Origin: Mactromeris polynyma
Lineage: Eukaryota; Mollusca; Bivalvia; Venerida; Mactridae
Direction: 5' to 3'
DNA length: 64,000 bases
Assembly (NCBI GenBank): GCA_032209605.1
Contig: JASFXZ010000007.1
Location: 24,240,264 to 24,304,263, forward strand
Each line of letters begins with the position of its first letter. Within the stretch, counting starts at the first letter, position 1. The notes beneath the pieces are model-generated. The model had not been told where the DNA came from. It saw nothing but the letters and a program-made list of their open reading frames with translations, and did not search any database. Both the position numbers and the translations under genes were made by a program. Positions 25,775 through 39,800 of this stretch are shown in pieces.

Positions 25775-26190
25775 CTTTAATTCCCGTCCTTTTATTGCAT
25801 ACCCCATTCCAAAAGTTAGCTATAATGTTTCCAACTCATTTCTTTCAGTTTCATTTCATACCCTGCTCCATTCCTGTTCCTATTTCGTTGTATTTTTACT
25901 CTTACTCATGGTAAATCGAAATAATCTATCGAACGTTTTCTTCAAAACGATCCTAACATTGTTTTACAATGGTGCATCTTAACAAACTGTAAACTATATG
26001 TATGTTACTAGTTAATGTTCATTCTACTAATAATTCCAGATATTTAAATATACTACTATACAAAAAGAAACGTGTCCTATGTAAAGTCGCAAACTATTTG
26101 GGGGATTCTGGTTGAATGTTGTTTCCCTGGGGTCTATGTGGGCATTGTTTTATGTATGTGGCGTTCCCTGTATAAACTTAATCTCTTTTA
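25775..26190 (+). repeat. Dispersed repeat family A, copy 5
   Basis: Pyrimidine-rich first part (ataccccattcc, ttcctgttcctatttcg) and core (tgtttccctggggtctatg, then gtatgtggcgttccctg), with an A/T-rich insertion between them at about 25910-26090. Confidence 0.55.
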
Positions 26191-28006
26191 TATAATAATT
26201 GAAAGTGGGACAAATAATCATTTTGGTTAATTTTACTATTCATACTCCAAGTAACATTAGAAATGTCAAATCTGAAAAACTCTTCCGATCACTATTAAAA
26301 TCGTATGTACTGTTTAATATATCTAATTCATTTAGCAGATATGACATCCTCTACTATTTTCTTCCTGTTATTAGTTTTGATTCATTTTTATTATATTGTG
26401 CATGTTTTCATATTGTTCTTACTTATGCGTTAGCTGTATATATGTGTTTGTAGTAATGTCGCCTCGGACTTATTGAATGTTTTCGTCTTCAAATGAAGAG
26501 TTATTATTAGTATCATGTATACCCACTCCCGCTTTTTGATATGCTGTTCCCATCGTTTGTTTGATTGCTTGTTGATTTGGTAAATATTCAGTTGAAGTTG
26601 AATCAGTTGGGCCTGTATTTAGACCGGAGAGCAGCTCAAAATCTAAAACGCGTTTCAAGGAGAAAATTGTGAAATGCAATTTAGAGTTCACCACAAACCG
26701 AACATTCTCAATATCATTTAGTAGGATTATCTATCTGTCGTGTATTGAGTGATACATATTAAGTATTCAAATCATTCACTCTATATTCATATCAAAGATT
26801 ATATATTATTTTGGAAGCAGTCGTTAATAGTAATCCGAATGTTTCTCTTAGGCATACTTAAGAATGGTATGGCGTTTACTAGTCGGTTGTTACAAGTTGC
26901 TGTATACTAGAATAGAGAAACCGCAGTTAAAATACAACCATGGATTACGTGACGAGTGTCCTCATTGTATAAAAGCCTAAACGTGTCTCAAAAAGTCATT
27001 TTAACAAGACAAATGCCGTTATTACGAGATCTATGGATGTTGTACTAAATAAGATGATAAGAACTGGGTGTTGTATTAATACTGAATTTTATTGATGAAG
27101 TTGAATAAAATGGTTTAAATCTCTGGAGAGCTTTACATTTAATATTATATTCATCATATCGGCGACAAAATAAGGTAAACTCAACCATCCAAACTTGACC
27201 TCGATTAACATAGACTGCAGCGTAGCGGAAGTAATTAAACTACTGAATTAAAGAACCGAAAAGTGAAAACAAAGGCTAGGGAATTGGACAAGGCGGCAGG
27301 GGAATATATACCATAAACAGTTGGAACTGTCATTGACTTCGAACATATTGACATAAATTGACCAAGTAGGCAGTTACTAATCAATAGAATCTATTAACCA
27401 AATACAACCAAATAAGTATCAAGTTAGTAAGCACCTTCATTCTGTCCTGTTCTCAAGTGCTGCTAACTAACTTGACATACAAGCACAACGTACAGTGCAC
27501 TTTCTTGTTTATGTTAGTTTTCTGTTCATACAAATCAAACATATGACTAAGGTACTAACGCAGTAGATATGGTTCAAACTATTGTACCATCAAAATATCG
27601 AGTACTATTCCGTCGCAACATTTATATTGTATTAAACTGTTCACTTTAATAAGAATTTTTTGGAATTTTTCCTTCAACAACGGCGTGTTCATATTAACCA
27701 AACAGTCACATTATTGTATAAATCAGAGCCTAATTTGATTAACAGTAATCAATGATCGTCGACTACATGTCTATTACATTTGACGAAATTGTGCTCTTGC
27801 AATTAACATGTTTTCTGGCTATTATCTGATTGTATCTTCTCGACTCTACAAATCAAATCATGAATAAATTACTCTTAATATGAAGGTTAAGATTTGTTGT
27901 GCAACATAAAAGCCATGCCGAAATGTTACGATTGCTTGTCACTCCAAATCTAAAATCGATTTCGATAAATTCACAGAAATTCAGTGGATATCGGTAAGAT
28001 AATCTA
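26191..28006. other. No gene recognised; one hairpin
   Basis: AT-rich. Frames at 26199-26453 (+) and 26470-26694 (-) are unrecognised. A short foldback (27416-27434 with 27457-27480, gtat-caagttagtaagcac type arms) is present. Confidence 0.4.
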
Positions 28007-28956
28007 CGTACTGTATACATTTACATGTCGCCTTGTGTGTTTTGGGTTGGCTTTGTAATTGCTTACATCTAGGTATTGTATACATTTACATATCGCCTTG
28101 TGTGTTTTGGGTTGGCTTTGTTATTGCTTACATCTACGTATTGTATACATTTACATATCGCCTTGTGTGTTTTGGGTTGGCTTTGTAATTGCTTACATCT
28201 ACGTATTGTATACATTTACATGTCGCCTTGTGTGTTTTGGGTTGGCTTTGTAATTGCTTACATCTACGTATTGTATACATTTACATGTCGCCTCGTGTTT
28301 TGGGTTGGCTTTGTAATTGCTTACATCTACGTATTGTATACATTTACATGTCGCCTCGTGTGTTTTGTGTTGGCTTTGTTATTGCTTACATCTACGTATT
28401 GTATAAATTTACATGTCGCCTTGTGTGTTTTGTGTTGGCTTTGTAATTGCTTACATCTACGTATTGTGTACATTTACATGTCGCCGTGTGTGTTTTGGGT
28501 TGGCTTTGTAATTGCTTACATCTACGTATTGTATACATTTACATATCGCCTCGTGTGTTTTGTGTTGGCTTTGTAATTGCTTACATCTACGTATTGTATA
28601 AATTTACATATCGCCTCGTGTGTTTTGTGTTGGATTTGTAATTGCTTACATCTACGTATTGTATACATTTACATATCGCCTCGTGTGTTTTGGGTTGGCT
28701 TTGTAATTGCTTACATCTACGTATTGTATACATTTACATATCGCCTCGTGTGTTTTGTGTTGGCTTTGTAATTGCTTACATCTACGTATTGTATACATTT
28801 ACATATCGCCTCGTGTGTTTTGTGTTGGCTTTGTAATTGCTTACATCTACGTATTGTATACATTTACATATCGCCTCGTGTGTTTTGTGTTGGCTTTGTA
28901 ATTGCTTACATCTACGTATTGTATACATTTACATATCGCCTCGTGTGTTTTGTGTT
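28007..28956 (+). repeat. 65-bp minisatellite, about 14.6 copies
   Basis: Unit includes tacatttacatatcgcctcg, tgttttgtgttggctttg and taattgcttacatctacgta. Variants (ttgtg/tcgtg, gggttgg/tgttgg, gtaatt/gttatt) are arranged in blocks, as expected for growth by unequal exchange. One unit is two bases short. Because 65 is not a multiple of three, many overlapping frames arise; none is a gene. Confidence 0.97.
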
Positions 28957-31357
28957 GTCGAGGTCATTATCCGACTTTACGGTCTGTATTATGTACCTTG
29001 TCTGAAAGTCGACTTGTTTCATAGAAGTAATGACTCGTTATAAGTGTGGACCATTTTATCATGTAATGGTCAAACGAATGTAAATCCTGTAGTAATCTTT
29101 TCTTCTCTCAAGCTAATTACTCGGTTTATTGAATGATTTCGCCAACGCTTTATATCCTAGCGATAACGTCAGTAACAGTGCAGTTAGTCATATAAATGAG
29201 ATACGTAATGTTGAAGGGTGGATTAACTTTGGCGTGTTCTAATGTGTTACAATGTAGCAGTACATTTTTTGTGCTTTAGACGTGGGTGTCCAATCAACCG
29301 CGATCTGCATATTTTGTTTTTACTAGTCTGTGCCTACAATTATCCATATTACTAAGTACTAGGTATATATATTTTCCGATTTGCCAACTACAATTGTAAC
29401 TATAGTAAGTTACCACTTGATCACTGTCTGCATATACATATAAATATAATTATATAAATATAAATTTGAGAATAATGTGATGTTTATGAGAACAACAGAA
29501 TGTGAATAAAGTTCGCGATTATTCCAGTTTGATTAAGATCAAAGTCCTCAATGCTTAACATTGTATGTTTAAAAATATAAGTCTATTTTCCTCCACTTCG
29601 AGCTCCTGTCTCATATCTTGTATTATCAAATAGGGCGTTGGTAATGGTTATGTAAACGGACATCCGTGTCTTCTGCAACAGTTTGTCGAACGCTTACAAG
29701 AAACAAATTCAGATATGGCAACAGTTTGCTCTTCGAACTAACCTACAAACAGTGACCGTCAACAAAGTTCAGTAGGACATGATGCATATGGATAAATAAA
29801 TGCTAATAATCCTATGCATATTTAGGGCAACCAATAATCGTGTAAACTCATGCACAAAAAAGTGAACCACAGACAAACTTCGTCTAGTAAAAGCTCTAAA
29901 TTGCTAAATGGAAGTAAACGAAATTGGTTGGATATTTGTAAGACTAAGAACTAATCATGGTGAAACTATGGGAACAAACAGTGGAGGAAGTATCGTGTTA
30001 TATATAATCCACCGATAAATCTTCGCGAGCGGAGGTCATGTATAATCAGAGGGGTTTGAGGGATATATAGCTTGAATGGTAGTTATTATTCACTGTCTTG
30101 CTGAAGGTGTGTTTTATACAAGATCCTAACTAATGCAATGCATTTCTAGTCAAGCAGTCGAACTAAATCGAGTAAAGTGTACATAGGGATTCATTCGTAG
30201 TGCATGCAAGATAACTGCTTGGACATACGATGTTCTTGTTATACTACTATTATAGTTGGATCAACACAACAGTGACATTTTCTAGTAACACAAAAACCGA
30301 CCATCAAAATTGGTCACCAACAATATGAGCTTTATTAAAACGCTCACCATAAAAACGAAATCCGTGTTTCGTGTCTGTTTTCCTTAGGCTTATACAACAA
30401 GGAATAGAAACACAAAAACGACAAACTGAAAACAGAAGCACATATAGAGACAAAAGGAATACGAATAAATAATCAATGTCTTGCTTCGTCAGGATATTTG
30501 AACATGATATAAAACAAATCAAGTTTGTTTCAGAGAATTACATATGGATAACGTATCAGTGCGAAGAGATGTATTGCACATTTAGTTACAGCTGTGAAAA
30601 TGAAGAAGAAGCCCTTGGAGGACACTAATACAATAATGACGCCTTATGTTGTTACGTGTGTCCAACATTACAAGTCCCTGTTGTGTTCTAAATGCCGATT
30701 GCTTGCTGACTTTTATTGATAGTTAATGATGTTCTCCAAGCAAACGAGCTGAGTAGAATGTCCAAATGCCATTCAGAAATATAAGACATGCTCCTTGCTA
30801 GAAACAAGATAGAATGAAGGACATGTGTGTATGGACATCAACTAAGTAATTGATAATATGTATAACTTAGATAGAAAAGTTTGTATACTCTTAGTGTTTT
30901 AATTGGTTGTTCTTCTACTTGTTATAAGACTTTATTTAAACATACAGTTTATTCAAACACGCATACAATTTAGAAAGATATCTTGACGTAATCTAAGATT
31001 CTAATTTAGAATTGCTCTCGCAAGATTTCGGACATCTTCCCATGACTTAGCTATAGAACGTGGTCGATATTTAAATCTACATAGAAATGACAGACTTTGT
31101 AAAAACTGTAATACAAAAATGGTTGAAAACGACTTGACTTTCTATAAAACAAAACATGCAACTGCAAAAACCTCCACAGCCAACAGCAGCACAACAACAA
31201 AAACAACACTATCTATATGGTTTTCATTATTTGTTTCATTTAAGAAGATAATTATGTAAATATATTACACGAAGAAACACACTATGCAAAATTGCCGGTT
31301 AGATGTGAAATGATCCTGAAATGCGGAGGCTCTCATTGTATTAATTTCTGTTTTCAG
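28957..31357. other. No gene recognised
   Basis: AT-rich, with an A/T palindrome-like stretch near 29430-29465. Upstream exons of the channel gene could hide here, but I could not identify one. Confidence 0.4.
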
Positions 31358-31479
31358 ACTTTAGTGGCAGAGACTTTGGTTCTCGCAAAAACTCACGGCT
31401 ATGTGGAGAAGATTGAAGATGAATTGGAAAGGGAGTTACAGAGGGATTTCAGTGACCCACCACAAGAGAAAATATTACG
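31358..31479 (+). CDS. Proton channel exon 1 of those found: N-terminal cytoplasmic part
   Basis: After the acceptor ctgttttcag, 40 codons plus two bases read TLVAETLVLAKTHGYVEKIE and on to QEKIL, ending at donor gtactg (weak). The phase (2 left over) fits the S1 exon, whose first base completes an Arg codon. The sequence is amphipathic and acidic, like N-termini of Hv proteins just before S1. The 10.1-kb intron to the next exon makes the link an inference. An in-frame ATG at 31310 would make it a start exon if the acceptor is not used. Confidence 0.55.
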
Positions 31480-34400
31480 GTACTGTAACTATATATCTCA
31501 ATGTATAATATGAATGGTTGTAACAATACTAGGTAGTTGTTTTTTAAATTGGTATTCTAAAAGTTGATATTGCTCTTCTTCTTTTTTTGCGGAACAGTTT
31601 AATGTTTCTGTATTAATGCTTACTCTACTCCGAAACGTTGCTTAATGAATACGGCTGTGTCTAGCATTTATGCCGAATCTGTTAAAGTAAAGAAAATGGT
31701 ACTTTTCTCAAGTTTCATCTTAGACATTCATATGTCTGGGGTCCTCAGATGTCAATTTTTATTTCGGGCGACATTTACTTAGATAATATCACATACAATT
31801 CAATGTAGTTGCCCATCTAAGTATAGTTTCCTGGTGATATACTTATCCCCCCTTCTCCAAAGGTTCATGTATGTTAAGAGTCAGAAAATAATAATAAAAA
31901 CCTGTAGCCTTACAATGTGTACGTGCATCGTTTATGTTCCTTAATGTGCTCGTGTGTCGTGCATGACAATACGGGCTCTGTGCCGGGCCCAGTGAGGCCC
32001 GTGAGAGCACGTACCGGTTAAGGGAGGTTTCAACCAGGCCGACCCTGATATGTGCCCCTTCTATGGACTAATGAAATATTATCATATATAAACCTAACAT
32101 GTTTGCGAAACTGATTTCGGACAGATTACCTTATTTAAAATGTTGGCTCTTTTATGGTCGCAAGAACACCACAAACTGGGCCGTTACCAATGCGAGACCC
32201 GTAGATGACTCGATCTGGTTTCGAAGCATCGTACGAAGCCGATACGGGACATACAAAGTCTCTGTCGAATTTTTTAAAGACTGCATGGGCCCCGCACGAC
32301 TGTCTACACGTCATCTTCGGGCGTTTTAAAGTTGTGCATGTTCAACGTTCAGCCAAGGGCTATACGGCGCCACTACGAATCCGAAAATCATCGATACATC
32401 GTAGGGCACGCACGACATAACCACGGCGCCCGTATATTGCAGTATTAATCTAAAAACAATTAAGTAATGTTTAATACACCGTTGGGATCATACAATGATT
32501 AAATTGTCTCTTGTAATATCGATTTTTTGTAAACGCCCTTGTTAAAACAGTTACCTGTAGTTTGCTATGTTAATAGATGTACTAGTTATGATCAGAACAG
32601 AGATATCTAAACGCCATTGGAAAAAAACGTTTGGGATGAGAAGAATACATTGAAACTAACGAGTATGATATTTTATTAGCTTAACATTATGTTATGTTGC
32701 GGAATGTTTGATTAAAACTGCTACTACAGCTAAAAAAAGACAAAACCTCATGATGCCAATCAAACTTTGATAAATTCATGTAAAAAAAAGAAAATGTATT
32801 TTCCACATTGTCGCAAAGTATACATTTAAGCGTGAGGTGCTTGATATTTTCCAAGACAGACTAGATATAAGTAAAAACGTTGCCATGTTTATGCACATGC
32901 ACCTCGGATGTTGTTTGTTTCGTGTAATATCTAGATAATGAAGTTTTGATTATTAATTCAAAGCAATATTCAGTTACGATCTTAATGATTTTACCATAAA
33001 CTTGAGCAATAATTTATATTTAAAATCAAATTTTTCGAAATTATAAAATCATCTCAAACACACACAGCCAATAACAGGTAAACAACACAGTCATCATATT
33101 TCTGTAATAAAAAATTATCTTTTGATTTTAAATGTTAATTTAGGAATCCCACGAAAATGATCGCTACGATTTTAATTTCTCTTCGGAGAAAAAGGTTTGG
33201 CATGCAATCCAGGCTTGTTTCCAATTTTGTGTTTTTTTGCGTTCTTAAGACTAAAAAAACAACAAAGTTTAACTGTTTTCTACATTTAAAAAGTACTGAT
33301 GATTTCAAAAAAAATCTGTTAACATCAGTTGATCAATATTGCACCTTGAAGTATACGCTAATGAGGATCTTAACTGTTTTAATCACAAAACCAGTCCCAC
33401 TGTGGCTACAAACTACGGAAAAGTACGGCTTTTAATGAAACTTTATCAATAAACGACGGAAAAGTACGGCTTTTAATGAAACTTTATCAACCAACTACGG
33501 AAAAGTACGGCTTTTAATAAAAATTTATAAACAAACGACCGAAAATCATAATGAAACCCGTCTATGCTTGTGGAAACTGCGCGTGTTGAAATGAACTGAA
33601 GTATCTCGTTGCCATGTGAATTGGCCTATAATATTACAGTCTCTTCAACCATCTGATATAATCAGTCAATAACGGTCAGATTAAAATTTAAAATTACAAC
33701 TTATGATAGAAGAAACTGTAGTATTACTGGGCAAAACCTCAAGAAATTACAAGAAACTACAATGTTCTAGTCTTCGTACTGACTTCTGAAACATAAAATA
33801 CAAAATGAAATGATTTTTTGGACATATTCCATCGTGTGCTAATATAAATATACAGTAAATGCCAGAAGTACCGTACCGTTACAGTACGGAATGTTGCCAC
33901 GTTTTTTTTCTCGAAAACCTCAATAAAGTATGTTGTTAGGTAGTGTGTGTATATACATATCGAATTGTGATTGCTTGTTATCGTTTTGTTTAGAATATCC
34001 TATTCCAGTTACTTTTAAAGTTAATTCTAACATTAAGCAGTCTTTCCTTATTGAAGTGATGTACCAACTCCTGAGCGACACTCTTTGGGAGACATTTTGT
34101 TTTTGTGGATATATTGTTGCTTCAAAAAAAATGAATTAATAGTAAATTCCTACAAAAATAAATATAGACGATTTGGAGAGGTTAAGTTGCTCAAGAGAGG
34201 GCCGTAGCGTCATTTAAGCCACCTCGGTGCGTCGTTTCAGTAAATCAGATAAATTATATTTTGTATAATGTTGAATTCAAGCGAACGCGACTGAAGACAA
34301 TTACTGTTTTCTGTGTATCATCTATTCGATTTGGAAAACCTAAACTGAACTCAAAACAAAAGAACCTCACCGCCTTAATGTCCATCGATTTTTTAATTTC

Positions 34401-36758
34401 TAGGTAAGATAATAAATAAGCACATACAATAATAAATCATATTACATAGGCTCAATGTGACTGTACGAGTAGCAAGATCAATATTCAGTTTTATTTAAAT
34501 GAATGCCTGTTCGGGCAATACTTTGATTTACAAAAACTAATGCACATCAAATTTGTTCACTTCTGAATTTGTTTAGTATATCAAATCGCTTAATGCAGGT
34601 GGTCACTCGTGCAACGTCTACTGTATTAACGTAAATAGCTCAACAATATACAAAAGTGGATTATTCGCGATAATACGGAGCCCCTAAAGTGACCTTCCAT
34701 ATTCTTTTTTTATTTCGTAAAACGTAATATTATTTCGTTTAAAGTTTTAACGAAGTAATATTTCGTTTTACCAAAAAAGTTGAAAGAGCAGCTCGCAAAA
34801 AAGTATGGAATGTCACTTTAGGGGCACCGTACGATAATGTTTTTATAAATTCCATACGTATTGCCCCAACTTAACTGTATATGTTAATAAGCTACAAACT
34901 TTATTTCATTACCTATCATCAATCTATTCTTCGGACAGTTTAAATGAAGTATTCCAATATTCTGCAATCAGAACTTCCAGGATACCACCAAGGAGATGTT
35001 TTTGTTTGAATACGCCACATGAAGTAGTATAGTTCTGTTTGATTGACCGCGAATAGGTATATGAACTTTCAGGACCGGTCCATGTCAATTGAGGTAAGAA
35101 AATGTTTTCGTGCGTAAACCTGAAACTGCTGTTTGGTTTACTTTTCTCAGAAATTGTCTTCGTCCAGCATACGGACAAACACGGACTTTTTAATACACCT
35201 GTTTTGAAATGATATAGTCCAGGTAATATATTCATTCGTTCGCTGTTTTTAAAACATCACTATAACTTCGCTTAGTAATTTCATGTCATTTTCCCGCAAA
35301 ACTGCGTTAAAAGATGACTGGTGTGTTTTATCACACACAAATTATTCCTGACCCTACAAAACGCGACCGGAAATTGATATTTGCAGGCATTCACCAAATC
35401 GAAACTCACCTATTCATTAAAAGTAAAGCATCATCCCTAGACGCCGTTTTGTTCTGACCGACTATACTGATAATTTTATATTGCTTTCTTTTGCGATCAG
35501 GTTTATTAATTAAATGTATAACGGGTTTTCGGAAAACGGTTTTCTAAAATCTCGACAATTCAATCACCAACCACCACCATTATCTGCCAGCCGCCCGCAA
35601 TGTATTTCTCGTCTGCTCACTTCATAGCGAAAACAAAAACTTACAAAAAGACACACAATGATTGCAGTAGGAGGCCATTCCAATCTTCTCCAATGATCCG
35701 AGCTTATCTCTGCCGTGAATGAATTTCTGTCTGCTAGAACAATATTCATTGACTGTTGGAGTACTTTGATACAGACTGGAACGTTGCAATTAAGGCTTCT
35801 TCGCCATTATATCTTCTCTGAAGTCTTCAGGGAGACTTTCAAGATTTTGTTATCGTGAATGAGTATGGTAACCCTTTCAAAACTCGGCTGTTTCGCGATA
35901 AAATTCCTTGAACCAGTCCAATAAAAACCGGATCAGTTGGTAACCTGCGTTTTAATTATTTATAATGAATTTCACAGAAAATGCATTTCCTGAAGTATTT
36001 TAATGCAAAAAACATGTGTATGTTTTAAGATGAAATAAAGATAAGATTTAACTTTGTACTTGCTCTTATCTTAAGAGTAAGAAAAACATTGATATTACGC
36101 AGTTAGAAGTTAGTGTTACTTACATTGAATTACAGTTACTGTATCTGTCCCAAGATTAACATAAACACCGTTCATTTGTCGTAAAAATGATTTAATATAT
36201 TTGATATCGAAATCTTTGATAAACAAGGAGACACAGATATTTATAAGACTAAGGTATTAGCTTAAAAGTGTTGTTTTTAGAAACGGTCGGCGGATTATAT
36301 CGTCAACAATAATAAATGCAAACTTCATATGGAACAACCACATTCAACCTTTGCTTTTTATCTGCATACTAACTTGGTGACTTCGACAAACGGAATAACT
36401 GTTAGGTCACTGGGAAACCAATTATTTTGGTCCATTTTTGTTTTAGCTTTTTCCACAAGTCAAAATGTTGGTCAAACTGATACGGTTTTAACACTTGGTA
36501 ATTATCTCTTCAAAGACGCCGAATGTTTCACTTAGTACATAAAACGAACTGTTCATTATAAGAAAGTGCCTTTATTGTGTCATTCAAGTACCCTTTCTCC
36601 TCCCTGGTAGATTAAATATCGAATCGCAATGCAATAGCTTATGATAATGTTAGTAATATGAAAAAGTCACATTTGTATTATTATTTGGTTAAAGCCTGTA
36701 ACAGAAAACTGTTGTATTGACCAACGGCGACAGTCCGATATCCAGACAAATAAGAGGC

Positions 36759-36795
<37 letters not shown>

Positions 36796-36861
36796 AATAT
36801 ATTTCTTTCTAGAAGAAAAAAAAAAAAAAAAAATGTAAAACCATTAATTAATTACAATTAA

Positions 36862-36898
<37 letters not shown>

Positions 36899-39800
36899 AG
36901 AGGCCACATATCAATGACGATGTGAATTAACTAGGGATGCTAACGAATATTCGGATATTCGAATATTCGTTTGAACGTCCGAATATTCGAATACTGATTC
37001 GGCATTAGAATATTCGATTAAATATAGAATTTCAATATAAAAGCTGAATGCAAGTGTATCTAATTTCAAGGATGGGCATCATTGCATTGAATGGCAATTA
37101 ACGAGTGAAAATAATATCTACAGGTGTTAATTGACTTATCATGTTGTATATTTTGGGGCAAGAGAGATATATGTTTAACACTCTGGTGATGACACTAGAA
37201 TTATTAGTAATCGCGGGGATTTTTACAACTCGAGTGATAAGTTTAAAACCATAAAGTTAAACTTCGAATTTCAAATGTAGTATTATTAAATAAGAATGTT
37301 CGAATATTCGTTCTGAAGGTTGACCGAATTTTCGAATACCAAAATGGCTATTCGTTGACATCCTTAGAATTAACAATTAACGACACTTTTGTTGGTTAAC
37401 TACCTTAACTAATGGACTATTTTCATAACTGCACCATTAGTGATGATATTAAGCAATACCACACAGCAATGGTGTCCCACATACGTTTAACATCGTTCAT
37501 TCTGACAATTCAACAGAAATATCAAACAATATTGCAGCAGTAAAATACGCCATAACCTTCTAAATCAAATCATTCCACATCATCACACATAACTCTGCAA
37601 TATATTATTTTTTGTAAAAAATAAATGATGATGCTTCAATTCCTAAATTCGTACTTTGGCTCACGACAGTTAATTTATCATTTTGTTGTAGAAATGTCTT
37701 GACGGCGTTACCAATGATTGCATTACAAAGTGTATAGAAAATCAAAAACAGATTTGTACTTATCTTAAATGAAATATTTAATGTCAATATGCCTGTTTTA
37801 GCAAATTTTAATGTAGGCATCACATCTTGACCTTTCTTTGCTCGGAGGTTTTGTAACGGCTGACCATTTTCGTAATAAAAATGTATTTCCTCGTATAATT
37901 AAAGTGGAATATTTGCCATTCATTTGCGAGTTTAGTGTCGTACAACGTGGACACGTATATCTCTCCAGTGCTCATATTGTATAATGAATAAATAAATAAT
38001 CGTCTTTTTGGTTGTACATTTTATGTATGTTACGTTTTACTTTATCTATTCACATATTCCAATAAAGACTGGATACATGTGACTTTAGAGACGCATCTGG
38101 CTAATCTGAACCTAAAATGTTTAAATGCGCTTCATCCAGAATTGTTGTTACATAGTGTAAATCATCATTAGTAAGAACCATTGCCATGTTAAACCGTTTT
38201 AAACAATCTTGGTTAATCGTATTATCAACAGACCAAACTAGTAAAAACACTCGCTTGTTAAAAAACTGGAAGACATGATAATTCAAACGTCCTTTTTGAC
38301 AAAAACTGAGAAATACATTACTAACGTATTATTTTAAAATGCATATTTATTGAAGTTTTAACAAGTCAAAGTATATTTTCATGTTTGTGTAGGGAAGAAA
38401 TGGAACGAAAAATGAGCATAATTAAATTAAATTTATCACATAACTTGCACTCCAGGAGTGGCATAAAGCAGTGACATAAATATCATAATTATGTAACTAG
38501 TTACATAAATAGCCGAATCACAGCAATTTAAAGATTGAAAACAATCTATTTATGGTGTTATGTGATAAATAGAATCTTACATTCGTGCTAATTTGATATT
38601 GTTCACGTCATATTCAGTCGACTCGTAAAAACAATATCAAATAAGCACTCATGTAAGATCCTCTATATATCTTTAATATACAGAAAGATGTATAGCCTAA
38701 GACTACGGCATAGCTGTGTTTCGAGTATGTCCAGCTGCAATAGAACTGGATGATACCAGAACAGTTTTTCACAATATATTTTATATGTCAATGTAATATT
38801 CAAAACCTTTCATAAGATATTGCACCAGCTTGAAATAGATCAAATTGCGCCGACCATCGTTGTAGGTTATTGCTTGTTTCAATTATTTACGACACAAAAT
38901 CTCCCTTGCACAACTTTGATTATTTACGTTTTGACAGTGGTCTAGGCAATATATCAACTGTTTCTGGATACAATTGGCAAACTAATGTATTTTCGCAGAC
39001 ATGCAATATCTGTAGAAATTTCATCTATCAAGAAATGTTTTCATTTATATCCACCTCGCGGGTAAATCAATCAGGCGGATGTTTACTTTACCAATGAAGC
39101 AAAACATACAAAAATGCATTCGTGAAATATTGGACACAAGTTATATGTGATGGTTTTAATTAAAAGCTCTTATGAACTAGGGCTAGGAATGAGTCGGATA
39201 CCACGTGACACTCAGCCCTCAAATCTAAAATCACAACATTTACTCTTATTAGTCTGATAGTGGCGTGGATGGTGGAAAATGCATCAACATGTCAAACGAG
39301 TGATGAATATTCTTTAAGGTCCATTTGCTTCGACATTTTAGAGTGGTTACGTATGAGATACGGAAGCAGATATTTAATTTTAGTTCCACACCCCGACTTA
39401 GTGATTAATCCCACATCTCATGTTACATTCCCTGCGCGAATGTACACTGACTACGAACTTAGCCGCCTGAATGACACAAGCGTCATAAAACTTTAAAAAA
39501 TCGCAAAATCATTGCTTCTCAGTACAACAAGGTCTTCACTGTGCATGCACTAAAGTTAAAACAACGAGATAAACAAAAGTTGGCGTGTTAGAAATACAGA
39601 CGGAATCAATATGTAGAAATGTTAAATGTCAAAAAAGAAATCATTTGTGCAAAGTATACTGGTTTTGGCTTCAGGAAGGGTATATTTCCCTAGTGTAAAG
39701 AACCTGCCAATTTTCGTACCCTAGCTTACTGGAGGAAGAGAACAACAATCTATCATACATATATATCGGCGTTTCTACAAAGGAAAGCTAGCCGATGTAG

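Noticed and set aside
28059..29043. Stack of overlapping open frames of 64-166 codons
   Set aside because: All arise from the 65-bp minisatellite read through three frames; the peptides are simple translations of the repeat.
34924..35235. 103-codon frame on the - strand as a gene
   Set aside because: No family recognised and it lies in a repeat-rich intron; too weak to call.
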